This document shows, piece by piece, positions 1-8,300 of a stretch of DNA of 64,000 nucleotides (its first letter is position 1; every line of letters begins with the position of its first letter). Source of the DNA: Vibrio splendidus (GTDB lineage: Bacteria > Pseudomonadota > Gammaproteobacteria > Enterobacterales > Vibrionaceae); NCBI RefSeq assembly GCF_001557875.1, contig NZ_LNRF01000002.1, positions 391,675-455,674 on the forward strand. Direction: 5' to 3'. The translations under genes and the position numbers were made by a program. Below the pieces are notes generated by a model that worked only from the letters and a program-made list of their open reading frames with translations, was not told the DNA's origin and did not search any database.

Positions 1-724
1 TATAGCAAACTAAATATCGCTCTGTTTTTTTATCTAACGAATTCAATTTATTAGTAAAGGTGTCTTCATCAATGTCCTTAGCTAACCATTGGTTCATTAA
101 GTCACTTTTAGCTTTTTCTAAGTCTCTTCGTAGTTCTCGTGGCTCTTGCTCTAAATTGCTTCTAAATGTTAGGTAGCCTTCTCTGATGAAGTCGAGGTTA
201 TCTACAACAAAACGACAACTCATAATGTTACAAAATATCGAATCAAGAGCTTTACCATTTAACGCCAAACTTTTTGATACATGATCACTTGAGTTAACTG
301 GGAGGTCTTCAATATCGATAGTTTTCTCAAGTGGATAACATAGAGGCACTGTAAACCGAAATGTTTTAAGATCAGCAAGCTCTAAGTGCCCAACATGTAC
401 TTGATCTGCTTCATCCAAAAAAGATACTTCATAAAACTGATAACGACGTCTAGCTACCCAAAGTAAAAGCTCCGAGATATCCAATTTGTGGATATAACAA
501 GTTTGGTAACTTAGAACTAGCCAGCGGGAACCAACTGCTGTCGGTCTAACCGTGTTGATGATCCCCTCTCCTGCTTGCTCATGAAAAATCAGATTCGCGC
601 GAACCAAAAAATTCATGTTTATATCATATTGAAGGCAAACTTCATCAAGCTGGAGATATTGCTCAGCTTCTTTTTGAGCTTTGTCTTTTTCTAGCGCACC
701 AAAATAATCTTGGGTCAAACACAC
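1..724 (-). CDS. Hypothetical protein, C-terminal part outside window
   Basis: An open frame runs leftward off the window edge with no stop for about 241 codons. The likely start is GTG at 724-722. An in-frame TAA lies four codons upstream, so the N-terminus is fixed to within a few residues, and a weak AAGAG site precedes it. The protein is soluble, with a charged lysine/glutamate-rich N-terminus and no signal peptide, membrane segment or motif I recognise. It is codirectional with the unknown genes and integrase to its right and probably belongs to the same mobile element. Function unknown. Confidence 0.6.
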   Translation of the reverse strand, partial: MCLTQDYFGALEKDKAQKEAEQYLQLDEVCLQYDINMNFLVRANLIFHEQAGEGIINTVRPTAVGSRWLVLSYQTCYIHKLDISELLLWVARRRYQFYEVSFLDEADQVHVGHLELADLKTFRFTVPLCYPLEKTIDIEDLPVNSSDHVSKSLALNGKALDSIFCNIMSCRFVVDNLDFIREGYLTFRSNLEQEPRELRRDLEKAKSDLMNQWLAKDIDEDTFTNKLNSLDKKTERYLVCY

Positions 725-832
725 AATTCGGTTCTCTTATATTTAAGGTAAAACGATGAGCAGCAGCTCACCGTCTAAGTTCTTACCGCTAATACCAAGC
801 AGCTAACGGTAATAAGTTAATTGGGTTCCGTT

Positions 833-1795
833 CTAAGCTGCTTCCAAACGAGAAATAATGGCTTCTAAAGGCAAGTCTTTATCACGGATTAACTCAACGA
901 CAGCTTCGATATCTTGTTCGCGGTTCAAAGCTAACGCATGATTTAAATCATCAATGAGTGTCAGCGCCTGTACTTTGGTTAAGCGTCGTAACATGCACAC
1001 GCGATTATCCGTAGACATCTCCATAAGCTCTGAAGCTGAATCTTTAGTTTGTTTGACGGTGCGGGAATTCGTGCGCACTTTAGAGGTAACCAAGCTCTCA
1101 GTATTCGGAACATCTCTTGAAGGCGAATCTATGTTCACCACAGTAGTAGCTCGAAACTCTCGAACATCAGACTCATTCATCACAGTTTCTGCAGGTAAAG
1201 GTTCAAGATTCTTCTGATGATATTTATTTTTATTTACCAGGAGTTCTGAGTAGTAAGCCATTGTTGGTAGCATGAAATTTAAATGCTTTAGAATTGCTTG
1301 CTCAAGCTCTTTCATTTCATTTCGTTTGATATAGACGCCATCTTTTCGCGCTTGCAGTGCGAATGAGATGGAATGCTTTACCGCGTCTAAGCGATTCGGG
1401 GTGATATCGTCTAGCTCTTGAGTCTCTAAAACACGAGACTCTTCTTGAGATTTCAACACCGGTAGGCGTGTGCGCAAAGATTTAATACAACCCTGAATTA
1501 GCTTATCGTTAGAGGCTTTTACGGGATTAGGTAATTCAGGGGTAGGTTTCGAATCATCCACTTCAGCTTTACTCGCTCTAATTTCACGCTTTACTTCAGC
1601 CATAAAGTTATTGATTGATTTACAATCTGATGGCGTAGACCCAGTAAAAATGGGCTTTGGTACACCATCTATAAGTACTTTTAGGTGATTTGTCTGAGTT
1701 CTTTCGTAAGAGAAAGGCGTAGCTGTACCAAGTTGGTCATTTAAAAATTTGATTACACGCTTTTGGTATTTGCTGTAGCTAGATTGTTTACACAT
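833..1795 (-). CDS. Hypothetical protein of the integrative element
   Basis: A 320-residue soluble protein behind a GAGAGG ribosome-binding site about 7 bases before the ATG. The first 75 residues have a compact alpha/beta look (a KVLIDGVPKPIF strand pair followed by a helix) that loosely recalls small HicA-type double-stranded-RNA-binding folds; this is only a visual impression. The rest is charged and helical, with a long polar linker around residues 205-260 and a leucine-rich C-terminal helix (LTKVQALTLIDDLNHAL). There is no catalytic motif. It lies between two other unknown genes on the same strand, downstream of the integrase. Function unknown. Confidence 0.6.
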   Translation of the reverse strand: MCKQSSYSKYQKRVIKFLNDQLGTATPFSYERTQTNHLKVLIDGVPKPIFTGSTPSDCKSINNFMAEVKREIRASKAEVDDSKPTPELPNPVKASNDKLIQGCIKSLRTRLPVLKSQEESRVLETQELDDITPNRLDAVKHSISFALQARKDGVYIKRNEMKELEQAILKHLNFMLPTMAYYSELLVNKNKYHQKNLEPLPAETVMNESDVREFRATTVVNIDSPSRDVPNTESLVTSKVRTNSRTVKQTKDSASELMEMSTDNRVCMLRRLTKVQALTLIDDLNHALALNREQDIEAVVELIRDKDLPLEAIISRLEAA

Positions 1796-1930
1796 GACAG
1801 GCCTCTCAAACTAAGTCGTTTCGTTGAGAAGCATAATATTTGAAAGGGGTTTCGAAATGAGGTTTATAAGCTTGTGAAAAACGTATCTACCAAGATGAGG
1901 TTCATGAATGTCGCTAAAGCGAAGCCTTAG

Positions 1931-2221
1931 TTAGCTTTGATTATCGTGGTATTCAATATCCACTTTCATAACTAAACCTTTTACCATCGCATCCCATAAC
2001 GCAGGAGCATACGTTTTAAGAATAACTACACCTGAGTTTCGCTCATTACTGGAATCATAGGCTCTATCAATTTCCAACCATTCTTCGATAGAATATACGT
2101 CTGCACCTTGATAAAGCCAATCTCCAACGTTGCGTCGAATAAAGTCTTCAGTTCCGGTTTTTATATAGATATGTCGACCTTCTCCTGTCGCTATATAATC
2201 GATCACTCCAACTTTAAGCAT
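1931..2221 (-). CDS. Small hypothetical protein
   Basis: A 96-residue protein with an AAGGGG ribosome-binding site six bases before its ATG, which supports it as a real gene. It is acidic to neutral, with no signal peptide or membrane segment. No family is recognised. It lies in the leftward gene string behind the integrase, so it is probably cargo or a regulator of the element; that is inference from position only. Confidence 0.55.
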   Translation of the reverse strand: MLKVGVIDYIATGEGRHIYIKTGTEDFIRRNVGDWLYQGADVYSIEEWLEIDRAYDSSNERNSGVVILKTYAPALWDAMVKGLVMKVDIEYHDNQS

Positions 2222-2358
2222 ATTAACCCCTTTTAAATCTCATTTATTTTTAGTGACAACCGCAACGAACATTCGTGCAGAAGTAACAATAATATTTTAG
2301 CCCCTAGATTCGAGCGAACATCGACTTTCTAGGAGCTATGAGCAATAAAGCTAAGCAT

Positions 2359-2670
2359 TCAATTTACATATCGTTTTATTGACTTATCAATTGATGCTTC
2401 AATAACTTCAAGTACCCAATCAGAATCCCGCTTTATAGGCTCATTCAAGCAGTGATGAAGCACCGTTACTACAACTTCCGCCACCTCACTCACAAACTTA
2501 TGCTCTCTTACATAATGCATTGGGTGTAATGACGTTCTTTCTCTTACCAAACAATAGACTTCTTGATAGCTTTCATCGATATCCTGATGTGACATGGCTT
2601 TGAAATGTTGCCCTTGAATCACATCGAAGCACAAACTAGTGCAATGGATTGTCAAAGGAGAATACTTCAT
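2359..2670 (-). CDS. Small hypothetical protein coupled to the integrase
   Basis: A 103-residue protein whose ATG overlaps the integrase TGA in an ATGA arrangement. A near-perfect AGGAGGTGA ribosome-binding site lies inside the 3' end of the integrase gene. This is strong evidence for translation and for coupling to integrase expression. The sequence is mildly acidic, rich in histidine and valine, and probably helical (the stretch SEVAEVVVTVLHHCL). No known motif is visible. It could be a recombination accessory factor, but position is the only argument. Confidence 0.65.
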   Translation of the reverse strand: MKYSPLTIHCTSLCFDVIQGQHFKAMSHQDIDESYQEVYCLVRERTSLHPMHYVREHKFVSEVAEVVVTVLHHCLNEPIKRDSDWVLEVIEASIDKSIKRYVN

Positions 2671-3887
2671 TTATCACCTCCTAACCCACCACTATTAGCT
2701 TTTTTCAATAGACGTTCAAATGCACTTCCATCATTCCGCGTTAAATTAGGTACGAAACGGCTGTATGTCTGAAAAAGCATCTTGGTCGTCGTATGCCCCA
2801 TTTGCCTAGCTATCCACTCAGGGGCTTCACCAGCGGCAAGCATCAGAGTGGCATAAGTATGGCGCGTTTCGTATGGACGACGATACTTCAACCCCATCTC
2901 TTTTAACGCAGGCTTCCAAATTCGGTCACGGACATTCCCTTTGTCCAAAGGGTTCCCTGAAGCATTTGTAAAGACGAACTCTCCTTCCCCTGTTAACTTG
3001 AATTGCTTTTCCAAAGCCTCATAAACATGAGAGTTCATTTGAATATCTCTAGCAGAACCTGTCGTCTTAACTGTATCCATTCTCCCATGTACATAAGTTT
3101 CACGAACAGAAATTGTCTTCAAATTGAAATCCACGTATTGCCACTTCAAACCATCAATCTCTGAAGTCCGCATCCCAGTAAAGAAGCGTGTGGTGAAATA
3201 CGTCTTGTAATCATCCCTAATTTTATCGAGAAAATGCATTACTTCCTCAATACTAAACGGCTGAACGTCTCTTCTATCAATTCTCAGCGCTTTAATGTTT
3301 TCAAACGGAGTTCTAAACTCATAACGATCTGCAGCTTCTGACAGCATCATCCTTAATGGCGTCATCACGTGATTAATAAACTCTGCTGATAGTTTCTTAC
3401 CCGATTTTGGTTTAGCTAATTCGGCTCTGAACTTCAAAATATCTGGCCTAGAGATCTGATCAATAGAAGTACTTCCAAAGTGTGGAACAAGGTATCTGTA
3501 AAGGTATAAACGAATACTCTCCTTATAGCTTTCTTTCCATCGACTCTCGTTTTCTTCATACCACTCAGCGGCAAAGTCTTCCAATGAAATAAGAGAAGTA
3601 CCTTGTGCTTCGTGTATTGCACTTTTATAACTCCCCAACATTTCTTGCTTTACCTTTTCGGCCTTACAGTCCTCCTCAAGAAATCGAGCAGCTCTACTTG
3701 AGCTCGGAAAGTAATCCCTGTAGACGAAAGATCCCAGTCTTATGTCTGCATCTATCTGATTAAGCAGCTTTTGCAACTTCCTGGTATTTTGAATGGTATT
3801 AGGTAAGGTTGTCTGTTCTCTGCATCGGATATCGTTGTACCTAAAATCCAGAAATAGTTTTCCATTTCGTTCTCGTACTTTACCCAT
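2667..3887 (-). CDS. int: Tyrosine recombinase / phage-type integrase
   Basis: A 406-residue site-specific recombinase. Residues 1-60 resemble the N-terminal arm-DNA-binding domain of phage integrases (DUF3596-like), about 100-190 form the SAM-like core-binding domain, and about 205-385 the catalytic domain. Visible catalytic residues are R240 (GMRTSE), K274, R342 in YETRHTYAT (a Y replaces the usual first His, as in many relatives), H365 (MGHTTTKM) and nucleophile Y375. Length is normal and the gene looks intact. It overlaps the upstream excisionase-like gene by 8 bases and the downstream small gene by 4, forming one operon. It probably integrates and excises the element at the left of the window; the attachment site was not found. 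Confidence 0.93.
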   Translation of the reverse strand: MGKVRERNGKLFLDFRYNDIRCREQTTLPNTIQNTRKLQKLLNQIDADIRLGSFVYRDYFPSSSRAARFLEEDCKAEKVKQEMLGSYKSAIHEAQGTSLISLEDFAAEWYEENESRWKESYKESIRLYLYRYLVPHFGSTSIDQISRPDILKFRAELAKPKSGKKLSAEFINHVMTPLRMMLSEAADRYEFRTPFENIKALRIDRRDVQPFSIEEVMHFLDKIRDDYKTYFTTRFFTGMRTSEIDGLKWQYVDFNLKTISVRETYVHGRMDTVKTTGSARDIQMNSHVYEALEKQFKLTGEGEFVFTNASGNPLDKGNVRDRIWKPALKEMGLKYRRPYETRHTYATLMLAAGEAPEWIARQMGHTTTKMLFQTYSRFVPNLTRNDGSAFERLLKKANSGGLGGDK

Positions 3888-4116
3888 AACAGATACGCCC
3901 TCCTGCCATTGGAATTATATTTTGATTTCGAGATGCAGATTGATACAAATCCCGCTCAATAGCTTCCCAAATGTAGAGAATTTTGCGACCATTGAAAGGT
4001 CGGATGTAATGCTTACCTTCGATGAAAAGAGAGTCTCGCAATGTCGCGTTAATATAGTTGGCGCTAAATTTGATACGACTTGCGAGCTCTTTTGCAGTCA
4101 ATAATGTTTGGTCCAT
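3880..4116 (-). CDS. Excisionase-like / helix-turn-helix DNA-binding protein
   Basis: A 78-residue protein. The ATG at 4116 was chosen because it follows a strong AAGGAGG site; a longer frame from 4167 has no comparable signal. The core (LTAKELASRIKFSANYINATLR, residues 5 onward) is a winged-helix or MerR-like DNA-binding start typical of excisionases and small directionality factors. The gene overlaps the integrase start by 8 bases, as xis-int pairs often do. It probably sets recombination direction or regulates the operon. Its promoter region faces the divergent repressor gene and contains two operator-like repeats. Confidence 0.72.
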   Translation of the reverse strand: MDQTLLTAKELASRIKFSANYINATLRDSLFIEGKHYIRPFNGRKILYIWEAIERDLYQSASRNQNIIPMAGGRICYG

Positions 4117-4151
4117 AATGACCTCCTTATTTGCTAGCCAAGAATAACTTT

Positions 4152-4200
4152 CGTCCTGACAAGACAAACTATAGAGCCATTAATTCGTCCCATCAAGACG
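4152..4200. promoter_or_regulatory. Pair of operator-like repeats between xis/int and repressor
   Basis: Two related 14-base sites, CGTCCTGACAAGAC (4152-4165) and CGTCCCATCAAGAC (4186-4199), lie 34 bases apart in the 111-base divergent region between the excisionase-like gene and the repressor gene. Each is a partial dyad (CGTC...GAC/GACG). Spacing and position suggest binding sites for the adjacent Cro/CI-type protein controlling both promoters. Binding is inference. Confidence 0.55.
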
Positions 4201-4227
4201 ATTTATATACCAAATAATTATATATAA

Positions 4228-4449
4228 ATGATTAGATATAAGATTAAAGAATTAGTAGAGATTAAATCGTTACGCGAAAAACGTAAGATTACTTTATCTG
4301 AAGTTGCCGAAGCCGTTGGAGTTCAAAGCTCCGCGATGTCAAAGCTTGCTAATAACAAAGGTTATACAACCACAACGACCACTTTGAATGAATTGTGTAA
4401 ATTCTTCGAATGCAAGATCGAAGAGCTTATAGAGTACATACCAGAATAA
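4228..4449 (+). CDS. Cro/CI-family transcriptional repressor
   Basis: A 73-residue single-domain helix-turn-helix protein of the XRE class. The signature runs from about residue 16 to 70: LREKRKITLSEVAEAVG is helices 1-2 and QSSAMSKLANNKG the recognition region, ending with the common FFECKIEELIEYIPE helix. It is transcribed divergently from the xis-int operon, and two repeated operator-like sites lie between them, the usual layout of a prophage-type switch. There is no ribosome-binding site before the ATG, only A/T-rich sequence, so it may be leaderless or weakly translated. Confidence 0.85.
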   Translation: MIRYKIKELVEIKSLREKRKITLSEVAEAVGVQSSAMSKLANNKGYTTTTTTLNELCKFFECKIEELIEYIPE

Positions 4450-4912
4450 GAGCCAAGTTAGATACGTATCTAGATCATAGCGATCTCTCAACTATCCCAC
4501 TTCAATTTCCCCTTCCAGATGCTCTATTGTTTGGAATAGGCCTCTGCTCTAAAAGCACAGTTGCTGCTAGCTTATTGAATACAGCTAGTCGCTAACTTAG
4601 TTTTGCCCCATTCCGTGTTAGGAGCAGTTAATAACAAATACGTGTTCAATACAAAGATCACGCCCAACAGTACTGTGACTAAACACAGCATTGATGTAAC
4701 CGTCCTACATTCAACAGGATCTATGGCAACTGTCGGTAGATCATAATGTGCAACTTATCTGATAATGAGCTAGATCACTGATTTTTATCACTAACACGCA
4801 TAGCATCGTTGCATTAAGAGTATGTTGGAAGGCGGTAACGTGGGTGAGATCTGCGGTGTTGTGCCGTTGATAAAGCGTTAAATTACAACAATAAACATCA
4901 GTGAGGTAAAAG
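4450..4912. other. Intergenic stretch, no gene supported
   Basis: 463 bases between the repressor and a small membrane-protein gene. Short frames on both strands here have neither ribosome-binding sites nor recognisable sequence and were not called. No terminator with a clear T-run and no obvious attachment repeat was seen. Confidence 0.5.
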
Positions 4913-5317
4913 GTGGCATTGTTAATATTATTCTCGTTAGTTTTACTTTGGGGACTTCTTGGGTGGCTAAGCGATGATTTTGTATTGTTTGGACTTGTCG
5001 CTCCGATTTTGGTTTTGATCGTATCAACACTGTATGGTTCGTACATGTGGCTTAAAACTGGATCCTGGGGAAGTTTTGACGTTTTAACTGTATTCTGCGC
5101 AATCAAAAAAGAGTGTTTTGATATTTATAGTTTTAGCTCATATGTCGGTTTTGCAAAACTTAACAATTGGTACTTGAGTACAAACGTAGCGTGGACAGCC
5201 GCTTTAGTCCCAATGTTTGGCAATATATTTTGTACAATTGTTCTTGATAATATTGAGCCTCTGCAACGACTACAAAAATACCTTATGACTTGCAATAGCC
5301 CGACAGAACACCATTAG
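4913..5317 (+). CDS. Small membrane protein, unknown function
   Basis: A 134-residue protein starting with GTG, preceded by GTGAGG about seven bases upstream. It begins with a hydrophobic segment (residues 2-18), followed by a second (about 24-46) and a weaker third near 88-110, so it is probably an inner-membrane protein. No family is recognised. It lies alone between the repressor and a non-coding region with two strong hairpins, inside the putative mobile element. Confidence 0.5.
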   Translation: MALLILFSLVLLWGLLGWLSDDFVLFGLVAPILVLIVSTLYGSYMWLKTGSWGSFDVLTVFCAIKKECFDIYSFSSYVGFAKLNNWYLSTNVAWTAALVPMFGNIFCTIVLDNIEPLQRLQKYLMTCNSPTEHH

Positions 5318-5886
5318 TTAATTGTACTAGAGATGGCTTTGAGCATGTAATTTAACAAACGTTTAAGACATCAAGATACTGTTTCTCATCAGAGGTGAGC
5401 GCGTTAGATCTGGCTCTCTAACGCGCTTCTGTCCAGTTCCGTGCCAGTATCTCATCCTGGCACGAAAGTGGTTGGTTAGTGACTTATACGTTGACAACTG
5501 AAATGCATAAGGAAAGGAAAACTAGTTCAAATTTCACGCTGACAAGAGTTTGTTACCTACGTCATTGCTAGTCAATCATCCTCAAATAGAGTATCCAACT
5601 CGTCCCTGCCAGATAGTTCTGTAGATTTAAGTTTTAATCTAGATCTCAAACCATAGAAAGTCTGTGTAGCATTCAAAATTTCTCTAAAACTCCAGTAAAC
5701 CAGCCACTCTCAATCTTTAAGAGGCGTGCGCCCTTAAACCTACGGGGCGGTTATTAATGCCACTTCTTTAACCTCATTCGTGACACTTAGATTCAAACGT
5801 TTAACTCGACACTAATGATGGCCCTCAATTATCTTCGGGCGTTAAAGGCTAGGGATAGATAAAACTAAGTCTCAATACCGAGCTCC
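5318..5886. other. Long non-coding stretch in the mobile region
   Basis: 569 bases without a supportable gene. It contains two closely spaced perfect hairpins at 5398-5464, listed separately. The remainder shows no clear promoter, tRNA or repeat by eye. Confidence 0.5.
5398..5464. repeat. Two tandem perfect inverted repeats
   Basis: The first is an 11-bp perfect dyad, AGCGCGTTAGA (5398-5408) with TCTAACGCGCT (5417-5427), with an 8-base loop. The second is an 8-bp perfect dyad, CGTGCCAG (5440-5447) with CTGGCACG (5457-5464), with a 9-base loop. Neither has a T-run on either strand, so ordinary intrinsic termination is unlikely. They could be recombinase or regulator sites or a structured RNA. 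Confidence 0.6.
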
Positions 5887-8031
5887 TTAGGTGCTCTTTT
5901 CCAACCCGCGAATCATTTGCTCTAAAAACTTATTTTTGTCTAACTTATAGCGAGATAACCAGCCGCCGAGCTCATAAATGCGTGTTCCGTTTTTCCTTAC
6001 AAACGTTACAGGATCATCAGTAGCGGTCAGGATGTACATCTGACAGTCCATTTGGTTGACCTTAGAGCCTTTCTCTTTATAGTGCTTGTCATTATATAAT
6101 CGGCTGATCTCACCTGACAATTTTATGTCCGCACCTTTCATAAGTCCTACCATCAGGTCTTGGTCGAGGATGAGCTTATTAGGGACACTTTGAGGGTCTA
6201 GATACCAACTCACTAGCTGAGCATTATGATTCCATACCACAGCCACATTTCTAGTACAGTGCAGTATATCAACGATTTCATCTACCGACTTATCACCCGT
6301 TTTTTTACCAACGCCCTTTATCTTTGAAACTGCTTCATCTTTCCTAACTTTCTTGGATTTTAGTTTGGATAGCGTTTGCTCGCTCTTGGTTGAGAAATAA
6401 GTCTTTATATTGTGGACCGAGGCTATAGGACGCGATCGCTTCTGATTTGGGCCCCTTTGGCGACTTGTTTCTGCCTTCACTTGACTCTCGAGACGACTAT
6501 CTTCAAAGGGCGTCAATTCATCAATACTCTCCCTAATAAGGGCCACCGTCTTTGTAATCGACCGATTCGGTTCCTGGCGTACATAATTTTGAACGATCTC
6601 TGTTAGCCGACCAAATTCCATCTTTGTTGCTAACCCTCCCCCATCTCTTGTATTGAGGTTGATATAACGATTCTGCTTGGCCCAATGCCTTGATTCAGCA
6701 ATAGACTTAATCTCTAGGGCTTCAGCCTCTTCCCTTTTCATATCTGACTTGACAAGAATAATATCGACCCCTTCAATCTTGTGAAGTTTAGTTTTAGGCC
6801 TCATTTCAGCAATCACACTTATAATGTGGTTGTAATGAGCCGCCCGATCTTTTGAGCTTGAGATTAAGCCATCCTCAAATCGCGCAAGATAATGTTTATT
6901 TGTCACGCCATAATACTCAGCATAATCCACCTCTTCGAGTTTCAAAGGTTTTAACCCTTTATCTGATGCAGTTTGATTTGCACGAAGAAGGAGTTCCTTA
7001 CTAAATTCAACCCGATATACCGAATACCCCCAGGTGCAAGGATACCTAAATCTACCTTTGACCTTATTAAATAGGTCCTCTTCCGTAATGTACTCAGTTG
7101 TATTGTTCTTATAATGAGGCAGTAGGGCATTGAAAAATTTACGACAAAACTGTTTCTTCGAATCAAAAGATTCAAGATCGTAAGGACGCTCGACCCCTTC
7201 ATTTTCTCTTAACAGTCTTTCCACCAACTCAATCGTTTTATTAATAGCTTCATCGGAATGGATGGTGATTGGTATGATAGGCAGATGCTCGCTCGCCAGA
7301 GGCTCTGAGTTTGAAGCTGGATCTTTTTCTCCGCGAACTAGAATAATCTTCGCGCGAGTACATTCCTCACAGCCTCTTACCGTCTTTAATTTTGATGAAT
7401 GACGTTTTATGAGAGCGCCACAAGCGCATCGCAGTTCCGCATCAGTACCACTAACATCTAATAAAGTTGCGTAACCATAGCCTTGAGGCTTGCCTAAACG
7501 TAATGGCCACTGGATCTGCGTGGAACCCAAATGGAGCCCCATTAACTTGCTTACCACACAATTGTGAGTATTAGGGGACTGAGGTGCACAAAAGGATTTG
7601 TCACCAGCCAGACTACTCACTTTTCGCTTCTTACATTTGGTATTTCCTGGGCAATTGCACCCGAGCGTTTTAGTGTATAACCCACCTTTTCCTTCAAGTA
7701 AAAGTCGAAATTTTACGAGCGAGTTTTGCATCTCCCCATTTAAAATCCGATTGTCACCTAGTGACAAAGTTAAACTCTTCGCAGCTCGATCTATTTCACT
7801 AACATGCAAGGTAAAGGTGTTTGGGATAGTTTCCATTGCTTGTTCGGAAAACGACTTTGATTGAATATGCCGCTCAATAGCGTTACGCAAGGCATTAAGG
7901 AAAGGTAGATCTTCGCTATTGGGATTTTTTAAGGACTGCGTTACCGCCCTTTGTAGTAACGCAATAAAGACAACTCTGATATCTAGTGACATATAGCTTG
8001 TTTTTTTGACTGTTCGCTCATAATCTAACAT
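5887..8031 (-). CDS. Large orphan protein with two cysteine clusters
   Basis: A 714-residue protein I cannot assign. Cys125, 127, 133, 148 and 158 form a first possible metal-binding cluster. Cys202, 204, 221 and 224 (CxC-x16-CxxC) form a second, like the zinc ribbons of some phage and transposon DNA-binding proteins. Residues about 480-580 are basic and polar. There is no signal peptide, helicase, nuclease or recombinase motif. No ribosome-binding site is visible before the first ATG, and Met14 is an alternative start. It is alone on its strand, next to the hairpin-rich gap and the integrase region, which suggests mobile cargo, perhaps nucleic-acid binding. That role is inference. Confidence 0.65.
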   Translation of the reverse strand: MLDYERTVKKTSYMSLDIRVVFIALLQRAVTQSLKNPNSEDLPFLNALRNAIERHIQSKSFSEQAMETIPNTFTLHVSEIDRAAKSLTLSLGDNRILNGEMQNSLVKFRLLLEGKGGLYTKTLGCNCPGNTKCKKRKVSSLAGDKSFCAPQSPNTHNCVVSKLMGLHLGSTQIQWPLRLGKPQGYGYATLLDVSGTDAELRCACGALIKRHSSKLKTVRGCEECTRAKIILVRGEKDPASNSEPLASEHLPIIPITIHSDEAINKTIELVERLLRENEGVERPYDLESFDSKKQFCRKFFNALLPHYKNNTTEYITEEDLFNKVKGRFRYPCTWGYSVYRVEFSKELLLRANQTASDKGLKPLKLEEVDYAEYYGVTNKHYLARFEDGLISSSKDRAAHYNHIISVIAEMRPKTKLHKIEGVDIILVKSDMKREEAEALEIKSIAESRHWAKQNRYINLNTRDGGGLATKMEFGRLTEIVQNYVRQEPNRSITKTVALIRESIDELTPFEDSRLESQVKAETSRQRGPNQKRSRPIASVHNIKTYFSTKSEQTLSKLKSKKVRKDEAVSKIKGVGKKTGDKSVDEIVDILHCTRNVAVVWNHNAQLVSWYLDPQSVPNKLILDQDLMVGLMKGADIKLSGEISRLYNDKHYKEKGSKVNQMDCQMYILTATDDPVTFVRKNGTRIYELGGWLSRYKLDKNKFLEQMIRGLEKST

Positions 8032-8238
8032 ATTGTTTTAATAGCTAAAACCCTGCATTGGATGTCAGTCAACCTATCTTCCCATTGACTTTGCTATTCC
8101 GTATCATTGAAGGTTGCCACATAAAGAGTCACGAGCAACCCATACAATTAACTTTCCACACATAGTGATATCGCAGCTCACATTTGTCCAAAAGCTTCAT
8201 AAACCCAGTATATGTCGCTACATTTCCACAGCTCCAAG

Positions 8239-8271
8239 GAAAAAGCCCTCATTGCAACGCAACAAGAGCTT
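8239..8271 (-). terminator. Probable terminator after the pyrophosphatase gene
   Basis: Read on the minus strand, AGCTCT pairs with AGGGCT (one G-U) around a loop containing TTGC/GCAA, followed by five Ts. It lies about 30 bases beyond the stop of the 8301-9845 gene. Confidence 0.5.
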
Positions 8272-8300
8272 AAGTCCAATTCCAATAATCAAACCGCAGT

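Noticed and set aside
4741..5106. Minus-strand frame opposite the small membrane protein
   Set aside because: Low-complexity sequence, no ribosome-binding site; treated as a shadow.
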